NCBI GenBank assembly: GCA_002869365.1
Contig: PKTA01000096.1
Location: forward strand, 2,149 to 39,567
Length of the DNA: 37,419 nt
Direction of reading: 5' to 3'
Source of the DNA: Marinilabiliales bacterium
GTDB lineage: Bacteria > Bacteroidota > Bacteroidia > Bacteroidales > F082
The notes beneath the pieces are model-generated. The model was given only the letters and a program-made list of their open reading frames with translations. It was not told the origin of the DNA and searched no databases. Shown one piece after another: positions 8,635 through 16,991 of this stretch. Positions within the stretch are counted from its first letter, which is position 1. Every line of letters begins with the position of its first letter. A program made the translations under genes and the position numbers.

Positions 8635-11600
8635 ATGTTTATAATTTACGATACCGAAACAACAGGGCTTCCAAAAGATTATAATGCGCCTTTAACTGAC
8701 TTTGAAAACTGGCCAAGATTAGTACAGTTAGCATGGCAAATTCACGACGAGAAAGGTAAACTTCTGGAAGTAAAAAATTTCATAGTAAAACCTGAGGGTT
8801 TTGAAATTCCTTATGGGTCGGAAAAGATACATGGTATTTCAACAGAGCGTGCTATTGCAGAAGGAGAAGACCTGATATTTGTGTTGAATGAATTCAATGA
8901 AGCATTGGCTAAGGTTAATACCGTTAGTGGTCACAATATTGAATTCGACAATAATATTATGGGTTGCGAATTTTTAAGAAAGGATGTTAAAACCAATCTC
9001 TCCGATAAAAATATCGTCGATACCAAAGAAGTTTCCACCGAATTTTGTGCTCTGCCTGGTGGCAGAGGAGGAAAATTTAAATGGCCCACATTATCTGAAC
9101 TACATAAAAAACTATTCGAATCGGGTTTCGATGAAGCTCATAATGCAGCCGCTGATGTACAGGCAACAGCCAGATGTTTTCTGGAACTTATCAGAATTGG
9201 TGTTATTAGCTCTGCCGAATTAAAAGTTGATGGTTCTGTTGTTGATGAATTCAGGGCGGTTAATAAAACTCCTTTCGAAGCGATAGGCCTAGATATAGAG
9301 TCTTTTAAAGAAGATAAGCCTGATGATGCCACCGATTTTGAGGATATGGAACATGAAATGGATGAGAAACTTTTTACTCATCTGCATGTGCATACTCAAT
9401 TTTCAGTTTTAGACGGACTATCGGATATTCCTAAAATGCTTGATAAAGCTAATGCAGATGGGATGAGGGCTTGCGCCATAACCGACCATGGTGTAATGTT
9501 TGGAGTAAAGAATTTCCATCAAAACTGTGTGGCAAGAGACATAAAACCAATTATAGGATGTGAGTTTTATATTGCACGTCGTGGTTTGGAACTCAAAGAT
9601 AATAAAACTGATGGCAGTGGATGGCATTTGGTCTTGCTGGCAAAAAATGAAAAAGGATATAAAAACCTTATGTTTTTGGTTTCCAAAGGATGGACAGAGG
9701 GTTATTATTATAAACCGCGAATTGATAAAAATATTCTAAGAGAGCATAGTGAAGGCTTAATTGCTTTATCTGCATGCCTTGGTGGCGAAGTCGCTTCTAA
9801 AATTGTTAACGAAGGTGAACAGGCAGGTGAGGAGGCTGCATTGGAATACAAGGATATTTTTGGAGAAGATTTTTATCTTGAGATGCAGCGTCATCCAACA
9901 GGAGATCCTGATAAAGACAGGGAGGTTTTTGATGATCAGGTGTTTGTAAATAGAGTGCTTGCCAAAATTTCAAAGAAACATGAAATTAAACTAGTTGCAA
10001 CCAATGACACACACTTTATAGATGCCGAAGATGCAAGTGCTCACGACAGATTAATTTGTATTGGGACTGCTAAAGATTTCGACGATCCCAACAGACTTAG
10101 GTATACCCGGCAGGAGTGGTTTAAAACTCAGGAAGAAATGAAGCAGCTTTTTGCTGATGTTCCTGAAGCCATTGAAAATACCAATGAAATTGTTGATAAA
10201 GTTGAGTTTTTTGAACTCGACCATAAACCCATTATGCCAATTTTTGAAATTCCTGATCAGTTTAAAGATGCAGATGATTACTTGCGTCATTGTACTTATG
10301 AAGGAGCAAAAATTCGTTATGATGAAATTACAGATGCTATTAGAGAACGCATTGACTTTGAATTGGATACCATTAAAAAGATGGGTTTCCCCGACTATTT
10401 TTTAATTGTTTGGGACTTTTTAAAAGCAGCCAGAGACATGGGAGTAATTGTAGGACCGGGTCGTGGTAGTGCTGCCGGATCGGTAGTTGCTTATAGTTTG
10501 AGAATTACCGAGATAGATCCTCTGGAATACAATTTACTTTTTGAACGTTTCTTAAATCCCGACAGGATTTCGATGCCTGATATTGATATCGATTTTGATG
10601 ATGACGGTAGAGAGTTGATATTAAAATGGGTTTCCGATAAATACGGGAAAAACAGAGTAGCCCACCTTATTACTTTTGGGACCATGGCTGCTAAGATGGC
10701 CATACGTGATGTTGCTCGTGTTCAAAGACTTCCATTAAATGAAGCCGACAAACTGGCAAAAATGATTCCTGATGCTCCCGGTACAACTTTACAAAAGGCT
10801 TTCGATGAGGTTCCTGAACTGAAAACTGAGTTGGAACATGGAAAAGCAGAAATTCGTGAGGTATTAAAAAATGCAATTACTCTGGAAGGTTCTGTAAGAA
10901 ATGTAGGAACTCATGCATGCGGAATTATCATTAGTAAAAAAGACCTTACCAATTATGTACCTGTTACAACTGTTAAAGAATCGGTATTGGATCTGGCTAC
11001 ACAGTATGATGGGAAATATATAGAAAGTATAGGTCTCCTTAAAATGGACTTTCTTGGGCTTAAAACCCTTTCAATCATAAAAGAAACCATAGAAAATATT
11101 AAAATTTCCAGAGGTAAAACCGTTGATATTCATAATGTTGACCTTAATGATAAGGAAACTTATGAACTCTATAGCAGGGGAGATACTTCTGCATTATTCC
11201 AGTTTGAGAGCGATGGTATGCAAAAGCATCTCAAAGATCTGAAGCCAAGCCGCTTCGAAGATTTGATAGCCATGAATGCCCTCTACCGTCCAGGACCAAT
11301 GCAGTATATTCCTGATTTTGTAGAACGTAAACATGGAAGACAGGAAATAGAATACGACTTCCCGATAATGGAAGAAATACTTAAGGAAACTTATGGAATT
11401 ACCGTTTATCAGGAGCAGGTGATGCTTCTTTCACGAAAAATGGCAGGATTTACCAGGGGTCAGTCCGACTCGTTGAGAAAGGCCATGGGAAAGAAGAAAA
11501 TTAAGGAGATGGAAAAACTCAAAGCCGAATTTGTAAAAGGCTGCGAGGCAAACGGACTGGAAACCGAAAAGGTATTAAAAGTTTGGAAAGACTGGGAGGA

Positions 11601-12855
11601 GTTTGCAAAATATGCTTTCAATAAATCGCATGCTACTTGTTATTCTTATGTTTCCTATCAAACAGCATATCTCAAAACTCATTATCCCGCAGAGTTTATG
11701 GCTGCCAACTTAAGCCGTAACTTAAATGATATCAAGAAGATAACTCAGTATATTGCTGAGGCTGAGCATATGGGATTGTCGGTTACACGACCTGATATTA
11801 ATGAAAGTTTACTTAAATTTTCGGTAACCGATGAAAAGATTATCCGTTTTGGAATGGGTGCCATAAAAGGTGTTGGTGGTGCAGCAGTTGATAATATTAT
11901 AAATGAAAGAACTGAAAACGGGCCTTTTACTTCTCCTTTCGATTTTGTGAAAAGAGTAAACCTGCGTTCTGTTAATAAAAGAAGTATAGAGGCTTTGATA
12001 ATGGCAGGTGCTTTCGATGGTTTTGAAAATAATCACCGAGCACAATATTTTCATAGGGAAAATGAAAATTCACCAACTTTTATAGAAACTCTCATCAAAC
12101 ATGGTAATAGTTTTCAGGAGCAGGCAAATAGTATGCAGCAATCACTTTTTGGTGATGCTGAGGATGTTAGTGTCAGTGACCCTGAAATGCCTGTTTGCGA
12201 GCCATGGCCAAAACCTCAAATGTTAAAGTCGGAAAAAGATGTTATTGGCTTTTATATTTCGGGCCATCCATTGGACGATTTTAAGATATGTATGGACAGG
12301 TATTGCAATGTAGAAGCAGGATATTTGAAACAAAACATTAAACAATATGAAGGTGCTGCAGTTAGTTTTGCAGGAATGATTACAAAAGCTCAACAAAGGA
12401 TGTCGAAAAAGGGAAATCCTTTTGGCATTATCACCATAGAAGATTTTTCAGGACCCTTGGATTTGATGTTGTTTTCGGAAGATTATCTAAAAAGGAAGCA
12501 TTTTTTAGAGGCCGGAAACAATGTATTTGTTCAGGCAAAAATTGAGGAAAGATACAGAGGAGGTGATCTCGACATCAAAATAAGTAATATGATGCTTCTT
12601 AGTGAGGCAATGGATAAACTAACTTCGGCTATCATAATAAATGTTGCGGTTACTGATTTAACTGACGAATTTATAGATAAAATTGTTGAAACTGTTCGCC
12701 TTAATCCCGGGACCTGTAGTTTGAAATTTAAATTTATCTCGCCTGAGCAAAATAATGGATTTGCCATGAAATCAACTTCTTATAAAGTAGAAGCACATGG
12801 GTTTGTAAATGAAATATCGAAAATCAGAGGGCTAAACTTTATGCTGGAGGCCTGA
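8635..12855 (+). CDS. dnaE: DNA polymerase III alpha subunit with fused N-terminal DnaQ-like 3'-5' exonuclease
   Basis: This is the replicative polymerase catalytic subunit (1406 residues). Residues 1-190 form a DEDDh exonuclease: Asp6 and Glu8 in DTET, Asp105 in NIEFDNN, His169 and Asp174 in AHNAAADV. This gives a built-in proofreading domain. A PHP domain starts near 248 (HLHVHTQFS, TDHG at 283-286). The polymerase core follows with GPGRGSAAGS and the catalytic aspartates in PDIDIDF (648-654). A QQSLF segment (1168-1172) looks like the sliding-clamp binding motif, and an OB-fold region follows near 1215-1290. Classical E. coli DnaE is about 1160 residues with a separate DnaQ; the exonuclease-fused form is common in Bacteroidota. 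smpB follows 49 bases after its ATG-preceding gap. Confidence 0.95.
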   Translation: MFIIYDTETTGLPKDYNAPLTDFENWPRLVQLAWQIHDEKGKLLEVKNFIVKPEGFEIPYGSEKIHGISTERAIAEGEDLIFVLNEFNEALAKVNTVSGHNIEFDNNIMGCEFLRKDVKTNLSDKNIVDTKEVSTEFCALPGGRGGKFKWPTLSELHKKLFESGFDEAHNAAADVQATARCFLELIRIGVISSAELKVDGSVVDEFRAVNKTPFEAIGLDIESFKEDKPDDATDFEDMEHEMDEKLFTHLHVHTQFSVLDGLSDIPKMLDKANADGMRACAITDHGVMFGVKNFHQNCVARDIKPIIGCEFYIARRGLELKDNKTDGSGWHLVLLAKNEKGYKNLMFLVSKGWTEGYYYKPRIDKNILREHSEGLIALSACLGGEVASKIVNEGEQAGEEAALEYKDIFGEDFYLEMQRHPTGDPDKDREVFDDQVFVNRVLAKISKKHEIKLVATNDTHFIDAEDASAHDRLICIGTAKDFDDPNRLRYTRQEWFKTQEEMKQLFADVPEAIENTNEIVDKVEFFELDHKPIMPIFEIPDQFKDADDYLRHCTYEGAKIRYDEITDAIRERIDFELDTIKKMGFPDYFLIVWDFLKAARDMGVIVGPGRGSAAGSVVAYSLRITEIDPLEYNLLFERFLNPDRISMPDIDIDFDDDGRELILKWVSDKYGKNRVAHLITFGTMAAKMAIRDVARVQRLPLNEADKLAKMIPDAPGTTLQKAFDEVPELKTELEHGKAEIREVLKNAITLEGSVRNVGTHACGIIISKKDLTNYVPVTTVKESVLDLATQYDGKYIESIGLLKMDFLGLKTLSIIKETIENIKISRGKTVDIHNVDLNDKETYELYSRGDTSALFQFESDGMQKHLKDLKPSRFEDLIAMNALYRPGPMQYIPDFVERKHGRQEIEYDFPIMEEILKETYGITVYQEQVMLLSRKMAGFTRGQSDSLRKAMGKKKIKEMEKLKAEFVKGCEANGLETEKVLKVWKDWEEFAKYAFNKSHATCYSYVSYQTAYLKTHYPAEFMAANLSRNLNDIKKITQYIAEAEHMGLSVTRPDINESLLKFSVTDEKIIRFGMGAIKGVGGAAVDNIINERTENGPFTSPFDFVKRVNLRSVNKRSIEALIMAGAFDGFENNHRAQYFHRENENSPTFIETLIKHGNSFQEQANSMQQSLFGDAEDVSVSDPEMPVCEPWPKPQMLKSEKDVIGFYISGHPLDDFKICMDRYCNVEAGYLKQNIKQYEGAAVSFAGMITKAQQRMSKKGNPFGIITIEDFSGPLDLMLFSEDYLKRKHFLEAGNNVFVQAKIEERYRGGDLDIKISNMMLLSEAMDKLTSAIIINVAVTDLTDEFIDKIVETVRLNPGTCSLKFKFISPEQNNGFAMKSTSYKVEAHGFVNEISKIRGLNFMLEA

Positions 12856-12878
12856 TTTTTATCTATGCTCAATTTGAT

Positions 12879-12886
12879 TAATTTTG
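12879..12886 (+). promoter_or_regulatory. Candidate -7 element before smpB
   Basis: TAATTTTG fits TAnnTTTG and lies 19 bases before the smpB ATG. The octamer TTTGCAAT is directly repeated here (12883-12890 and 12893-12900). No clear -33 element is seen in the end of dnaE. A short leader would be consistent with starting at the ATG rather than the upstream TTG. Confidence 0.35.
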
Positions 12887-12904
12887 CAATTCTTTGCAAT
12901 TAAT

Positions 12905-13354
12905 ATGGACAACAACATTAAAATACGTAATAAAAGAGTTTCTTTCGAGTTTTTTCTCATTGAGAAATTTACGGCAGGCATAGTCCTTACCGGAACCGAA
13001 ATAAAATCCATCCGCCATGGTAAGGCTTCTCTGGCAGATTCATATTGTTATTTCGATGGGGGAGAGTTGTTTGTGCGTAATATGCATATCGCAGAGTATA
13101 ATTATGGAACCTATAATAACCATCTCGCTAAACGCGACAGAAAACTACTTTTAAATAAGCGTGAATTAAAAAAACTCTTTCGACAGGTAAAGGAAAAAAG
13201 CATGACCATAGTTCCGGTTTTACTTTTTATTAATGGAAAGGGTTTAGCAAAACTCGAAATTTCCCTTGCGAAAGGAAAACATTATTACGATAAACGCGAT
13301 ACCCTTAAAGAAAAGGATGCCAAGAGAGATATTGAAAGGCAGTTGAAAATGTAA
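12905..13354 (+). CDS. smpB: SsrA-binding protein SmpB
   Basis: SmpB binds tmRNA and delivers it to ribosomes stalled on broken messages (trans-translation). The 149-residue protein shows the family's conserved blocks: [23 protein letters not shown] near residues 25-47, a lysine/arginine-rich helix [14 protein letters not shown], and the basic C-terminal tail [23 protein letters not shown] that enters the decoding centre. I chose the ATG at 12905; an in-frame TTG at 12884 would add seven residues unlike the family and overlaps the candidate promoter. No tmRNA gene was seen nearby. It lies downstream of dnaE and converges on tsaE. Confidence 0.95.
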   Translation: MDNNIKIRNKRVSFEFFLIEKFTAGIVLTGTEIKSIRHGKASLADSYCYFDGGELFVRNMHIAEYNYGTYNNHLAKRDRKLLLNKRELKKLFRQVKEKSMTIVPVLLFINGKGLAKLEISLAKGKHYYDKRDTLKEKDAKRDIERQLKM

Positions 13355-13361
13355 TAATGTT

Positions 13362-13391
13362 GTTGCAAGTTGCATGTGGCATGTCGCAGGT
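13362..13391. repeat. Degenerate 7-base tandem repeat, GTTGCAA type
   Basis: Four head-to-tail heptamers can be read at 13362-13389: GTTGCAA, GTTGCAT, GTGGCAT, GTCGCAG, then a partial GTT. The array starts seven bases after the smpB stop codon. The period of exactly seven with drifting sequence suggests slippage-type growth. Function unknown. Confidence 0.6.
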
Positions 13392-13452
13392 TAATTTTGG
13401 GTTTTAACTTATAACTTTAGGCACTCAATGAAATCGAAGAACTCAAGCGCAC

Positions 13453-13510
13453 TTTAGCCTTTAGCCTTTTCAACTTTAGCCTTTAGCCTTCAAACTTTAG
13501 CCTTTTCAAC
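13453..13510. repeat. Degenerate 7-base repeat array, TTTAGCC type, overlapping the end of tsaE
   Basis: TTTAGCC occurs five times (13453, 13460, 13475, 13482, 13496), interspersed with TTTTCAAC (13467, 13503) and TTCAAAC (13489). The unit is again about seven bases but differs from the array 64 bases upstream. The last copies lie inside the tsaE coding sequence and encode its final residues and stop codon. It lacks the long conserved repeats and unique spacers of a CRISPR array. Confidence 0.65.
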
Positions 13511-13924
13511 CTCTATAATCCTATTGCCCTCATCATTTTCATGAATCTTAACGGAAACATATTTCTCCGGAAGTAAATCAGAAATAAGTTCAGGCCATTC
13601 CATAAGGCAATACGAATCACTATAGATATACTCTTCAAAGCCAATATCGTAAACTTCCTCAAGTTTTTTTATTCTGTAGAAATCGAAATGAAATATACTT
13701 TCATTATTTTCTGTAATATATTCATTTACAATTGAAAATGTAGGACTACTAGCTTCATCAATTGCATTAAGTGCAGTACATATCGAACTTATGAGTGTTG
13801 TCTTTCCTGCACCCATTTTGCCTTCGAAAGCAAAAATTCTATAGTCACCGGCAAAATCTAAAATCTTTGCAGCAGCATCCGGCAGTTCATCAATACTTTT
13901 GACTTTTATGCTGAGTTTATTCAT
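13490..13924 (-). CDS. tsaE: tRNA threonylcarbamoyladenosine biosynthesis ATPase TsaE
   Basis: TsaE is the small ATPase that supports the TsaB-TsaD complex in forming the t6A modification next to tRNA anticodons. The 144-residue protein has the Walker A motif GKMGAGKTT (about 36-44), the conserved SPTFSIVNEY segment, HFDFYRI with the catalytic acidic residue, and LMEWPE. It starts directly after the porX stop codon (no spacer), a tsaE-porX pairing recurrent in Bacteroidota. Its last residues, EVEKAKV, are encoded by the intergenic heptamer array, so the C-terminus may have been altered by repeat growth. The fold up to that point is complete. Confidence 0.94.
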   Translation of the reverse strand: MNKLSIKVKSIDELPDAAAKILDFAGDYRIFAFEGKMGAGKTTLISSICTALNAIDEASSPTFSIVNEYITENNESIFHFDFYRIKKLEEVYDIGFEEYIYSDSYCLMEWPELISDLLPEKYVSVKIHENDEGNRIIEVEKAKV

Positions 13925-15478
13925 TTATTTCGAGCTTAAAGTAATAATTGGTATCATAACTTCTTCCATGGATAATCCTCCATGCTGGAATGTGTTTTTG
14001 TAATATTTCACATAATAATTGTAATTGTTTGGATAGGCAAAAAAGTCGCCCTGACGTGCAAAAACCCATTTTGTACTAATGTTTTGTTTGGGAAGAAAGT
14101 ATTTTTCAGGATCATTCATTTCGAATACTTCCTTTTCTTTATAACCAAGGCTTTTGCCGAATTTATAGCGAAGATTAGTATTTACATTTTTGTCGCCTAC
14201 AATTTTTATAGCATCCTGAACTCTAACGGAACCATGATCGGTTGTTATAAAAAGTTTAATGTCTTTGGTTGATAAAAATTTAATTATTTCGAAAAGTGAA
14301 GAATGTTCAAACCACGATCTCATTAAGGAACGGTAGGCAGCTTCATCATCGGCAAGTTCTCTTATGATTTCCATCTCCGTACGGGCATGAGAAAGCATAT
14401 CAACGAAATTATAAACTATAATGTTGAAATCGTTAGCCATCAAGTTTGAAATATTATCACTCAATCTTTTTCCGGCATCGAGGTTCAATATTTTATTATA
14501 GGAAACTTTTAAATGCTGACCATGACGTTTTAACTGCTCTTCAAAAAGTTCTTTCTCGAATTGGTTTTTACTTCCTTCTTCATGTTCTTCTGTCCAGAAG
14601 TTTGGGTATTTCTTTCTGATTTCCAATGGCATAAGGCCTGAAAAAAGGGAGTTTCTGGCATATTGTGTGGTTGTAGGAAGTATGGAGTAATAGATGTCGT
14701 CATTATCAACCCTGAAATATTCTTCTATCATAGGTTGAATAGCTTTCCACTGATCGTAACGTAAGTTGTCGATAAGTATGAAAAAAGTCTTTTTATCTGG
14801 CGACATGGAAGGAAATATTTTTTCCTTTATGAGATTTTGCGATAGGGTAGGCCTTTCCTCGCTTTTGCCATACAGCCAATCATAATAGTTGTTTTCATAA
14901 TACTTGGTAAACAAGGCATTGGCTTCATCTTTCTGCATATTAAGCACTTGTTTTATTCCCTCATCATCCACTGTTTCCAAATCCGATTCAAACCTTATTA
15001 GTTGTTTATAAATGTCTACCCATTCTTCAGGCGATAAACGATCGTTTAACTTCATTCCAAACTCTCTGAATTGCTGTTGATAAGTTAAACTTGCCTTTTC
15101 ACCTGCTAGTTTTTTATTCTCTAAATTTCGTTTTAAGGAGAGTAATATTTGACTTGGTTTAACAGGCTTTATTAAATAATCGGCTATGTTTGAACCTATT
15201 GCGTCTTCCATTATCGACTCTTCCTCGCTTTTGGTAATCATTACCACTGCCAGGTTAGGATAAATAGCTTTTATTCTTTCCAGAGTTTCAATACCGCTTA
15301 ATCCCGGCATCTGTTCATCTAGAAAAACTATATCATAATTGTTTTGCTTAACAAGGTCGATTGCTTCATCACCGCTGTTTACAGCATCAACATCATATCC
15401 TTTTTCTGTTAGATAAATTATGTGGGCTTTGAGCATATCTATCTCATCATCTGCCCAAAGTATACGTATTTTACTCAT
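13925..15478 (-). CDS. porX: PorX: response regulator with PglZ (alkaline phosphatase-like) effector domain
   Basis: PorX is the two-component regulator tied to type IX secretion in Bacteroidota, partnered in Porphyromonas by PorY. The 517-residue protein has a receiver domain (about 1-125) with acidic pocket DDE at 10-12, phospho-acceptor Asp54 in FLDEQMPG, and Lys104 in LIKPVKP. A helical linker leads to a PglZ domain (about 225-517) of alkaline-phosphatase fold. Metal/catalytic candidates are Asp237 (LIDNLRYD), the Thr269-271 run (PTTTQYARN), Asp360 and His364, Asp414-His415 (TTDHG) and His499 (QHGG). PorX PglZ domains have been reported to cleave nucleotide phosphodiesters. It is divergent from the HD phosphohydrolase gene and abuts tsaE. 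Confidence 0.93.
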   Translation of the reverse strand: MSKIRILWADDEIDMLKAHIIYLTEKGYDVDAVNSGDEAIDLVKQNNYDIVFLDEQMPGLSGIETLERIKAIYPNLAVVMITKSEEESIMEDAIGSNIADYLIKPVKPSQILLSLKRNLENKKLAGEKASLTYQQQFREFGMKLNDRLSPEEWVDIYKQLIRFESDLETVDDEGIKQVLNMQKDEANALFTKYYENNYYDWLYGKSEERPTLSQNLIKEKIFPSMSPDKKTFFILIDNLRYDQWKAIQPMIEEYFRVDNDDIYYSILPTTTQYARNSLFSGLMPLEIRKKYPNFWTEEHEEGSKNQFEKELFEEQLKRHGQHLKVSYNKILNLDAGKRLSDNISNLMANDFNIIVYNFVDMLSHARTEMEIIRELADDEAAYRSLMRSWFEHSSLFEIIKFLSTKDIKLFITTDHGSVRVQDAIKIVGDKNVNTNLRYKFGKSLGYKEKEVFEMNDPEKYFLPKQNISTKWVFARQGDFFAYPNNYNYYVKYYKNTFQHGGLSMEEVMIPIITLSSK

Positions 15479-15591
15479 CGTTATAAATTTGTGTTTATTT
15501 TCGCATGAAATAACTAAGGTTACATCAAGAATGCAAATCTTATGATTTTATTGTCATTATGATCCTAAACAGTACAAAATTAACATAATTT

Positions 15592-16830
15592 ATGAGCGCA
15601 ATTATTCAAAACAAAAGGAAAATAATCAACGATCCGGTTTATGGTTTTGTTAGCATACACAATGATCTGTTGTTCGACATTATTGAGCATCCGTATTTCC
15701 AGAGATTAAGGAGAATAAAGCAGTTAGGATTAACCCATCTGGTTTATCCCGGGGCTTTGCACACTCGCTTCCATCACTCCATTGGAGCCATGCACTTGAT
15801 GAAAAAAGCCTTAAATGAATTGCGCTTTAAGGGAACGGAAATTAGCGATGAGGAATTTATTGCAGCACATATAGCAATCTTATTACACGATATTGGCCAT
15901 GGTCCGTATTCTCACGCTCTTGAGCATTCGATAGTTTCAGGAATTAGCCATGAGCGATTATCGGAAGTGTTCCTGTCAAAATTTAATGAAATATTTGGTG
16001 GCGAAATTGAAATGGCGATAGCAATTTTTAATGGTTCCTACCATAAAAAATATCTTCATGAGTTGGTTTCCAGTCAGTTTGACATGGATAGGCTGGATTA
16101 TTTAAAAAGAGACAGTTTTTTCTCAGGAGTATCAGAAGGTGTAATAAACTATGAACGACTTCTAAACATGATAAATGTTGTTGACGATCAGGTGGTTATT
16201 GAAGCAAAGGGGATTTATTCTGTGGAGAAATTTATTACTGCACGTAGGCTGATGTATTGGCAGGTTTATTTACATAAAACCGTTTTAGCAGCAGAGTTGA
16301 TGATAATGAAAGTGTTGAAAAGAGCGAAATATCTGAGAATGAATGGTGAGAAACTTTTTGCAAGTCCTGCACTGGATTATTTTTTGAGTAAAAATGCTAG
16401 TATCAACGATTTTTATAATGATAATACTACATTATCCAATTTCGCATCACTCGACGATTATGATGTTTTTTCGGCTTTGAAAGTTTGGGTAAACCATGAA
16501 GATAAAGTTTTATCCTTTTTAAGTAATGGATTGGTAAATCGCAAACTTTTTAAAATTGAAATGAATAAGGAAGAAATTGATGCCAGTTATTATTTTCAAA
16601 TGAAAGAAACTATAACTAAAACGATGAAACTCTCACCGGAGGAAGTTGACTATCTTGTAATTAAGGATCAAACTTCTAATTATGTTTACCATCCGGGAAG
16701 CGACAAAATAAGAATTCTTTTTAAAGATAATACCATATGTGATGTTGCCGAGGCTTCCGATCAGTTAAATATTAATTTGCTGTCGAAACCAACTACCAAG
16801 TACTTTATTTGCTATCCTAAAACAATATAA
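15592..16830 (+). CDS. HD-domain phosphohydrolase (dNTPase/YwfO-like)
   Basis: The 412-residue protein belongs to the HD superfamily, near the dGTPase/SAMHD1/YwfO group. The metal-binding signature is visible: His61/62 in TRFHHSIGAMHL, His99-Asp100 in LLHDIGHGPYSH, and a later aspartate in SSQFDMDRLDYL. The opening NDPVYGFVSIHNDLLFDIIEHPYFQRLRRI-type segment is characteristic of these proteins. Likely chemistry is hydrolysis of dNTPs or other nucleotides in the cytoplasm; the substrate cannot be read from sequence. It is divergent from porX across 113 bases and is followed by the lpxD operon after 161 bases. It has no obvious tie to lipid A synthesis beyond neighbourhood. Confidence 0.88.
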   Translation: MSAIIQNKRKIINDPVYGFVSIHNDLLFDIIEHPYFQRLRRIKQLGLTHLVYPGALHTRFHHSIGAMHLMKKALNELRFKGTEISDEEFIAAHIAILLHDIGHGPYSHALEHSIVSGISHERLSEVFLSKFNEIFGGEIEMAIAIFNGSYHKKYLHELVSSQFDMDRLDYLKRDSFFSGVSEGVINYERLLNMINVVDDQVVIEAKGIYSVEKFITARRLMYWQVYLHKTVLAAELMIMKVLKRAKYLRMNGEKLFASPALDYFLSKNASINDFYNDNTTLSNFASLDDYDVFSALKVWVNHEDKVLSFLSNGLVNRKLFKIEMNKEEIDASYYFQMKETITKTMKLSPEEVDYLVIKDQTSNYVYHPGSDKIRILFKDNTICDVAEASDQLNINLLSKPTTKYFICYPKTI

Positions 16831-16991
16831 AATATAGATTTTTTGTTATTGTTATTATTCACAATATTTTGTTTTTATCTTATCACAATTAAGAATTTTA
16901 AAATGAGCATTTTTAGTATCTTGCACCGATTTTATTTTAATCTAATTGTAAGATAAATGTTAATTAATAATTACTAATAAATTCTATAGAA

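Noticed and set aside
9138-12767. Several antisense open frames within dnaE
   Set aside because: They lie opposite a long, clearly coding gene and show no recognisable domains.
12884-12904. TTG start extending SmpB by seven residues
   Set aside because: The added residues do not resemble SmpB N-termini and the region overlaps the candidate promoter; ATG 12905 fits better.
13453-13510. CRISPR array
   Set aside because: Units are only about seven bases and contiguous or nearly so, without 20-40 base repeats and unique spacers, and no cas gene is present.
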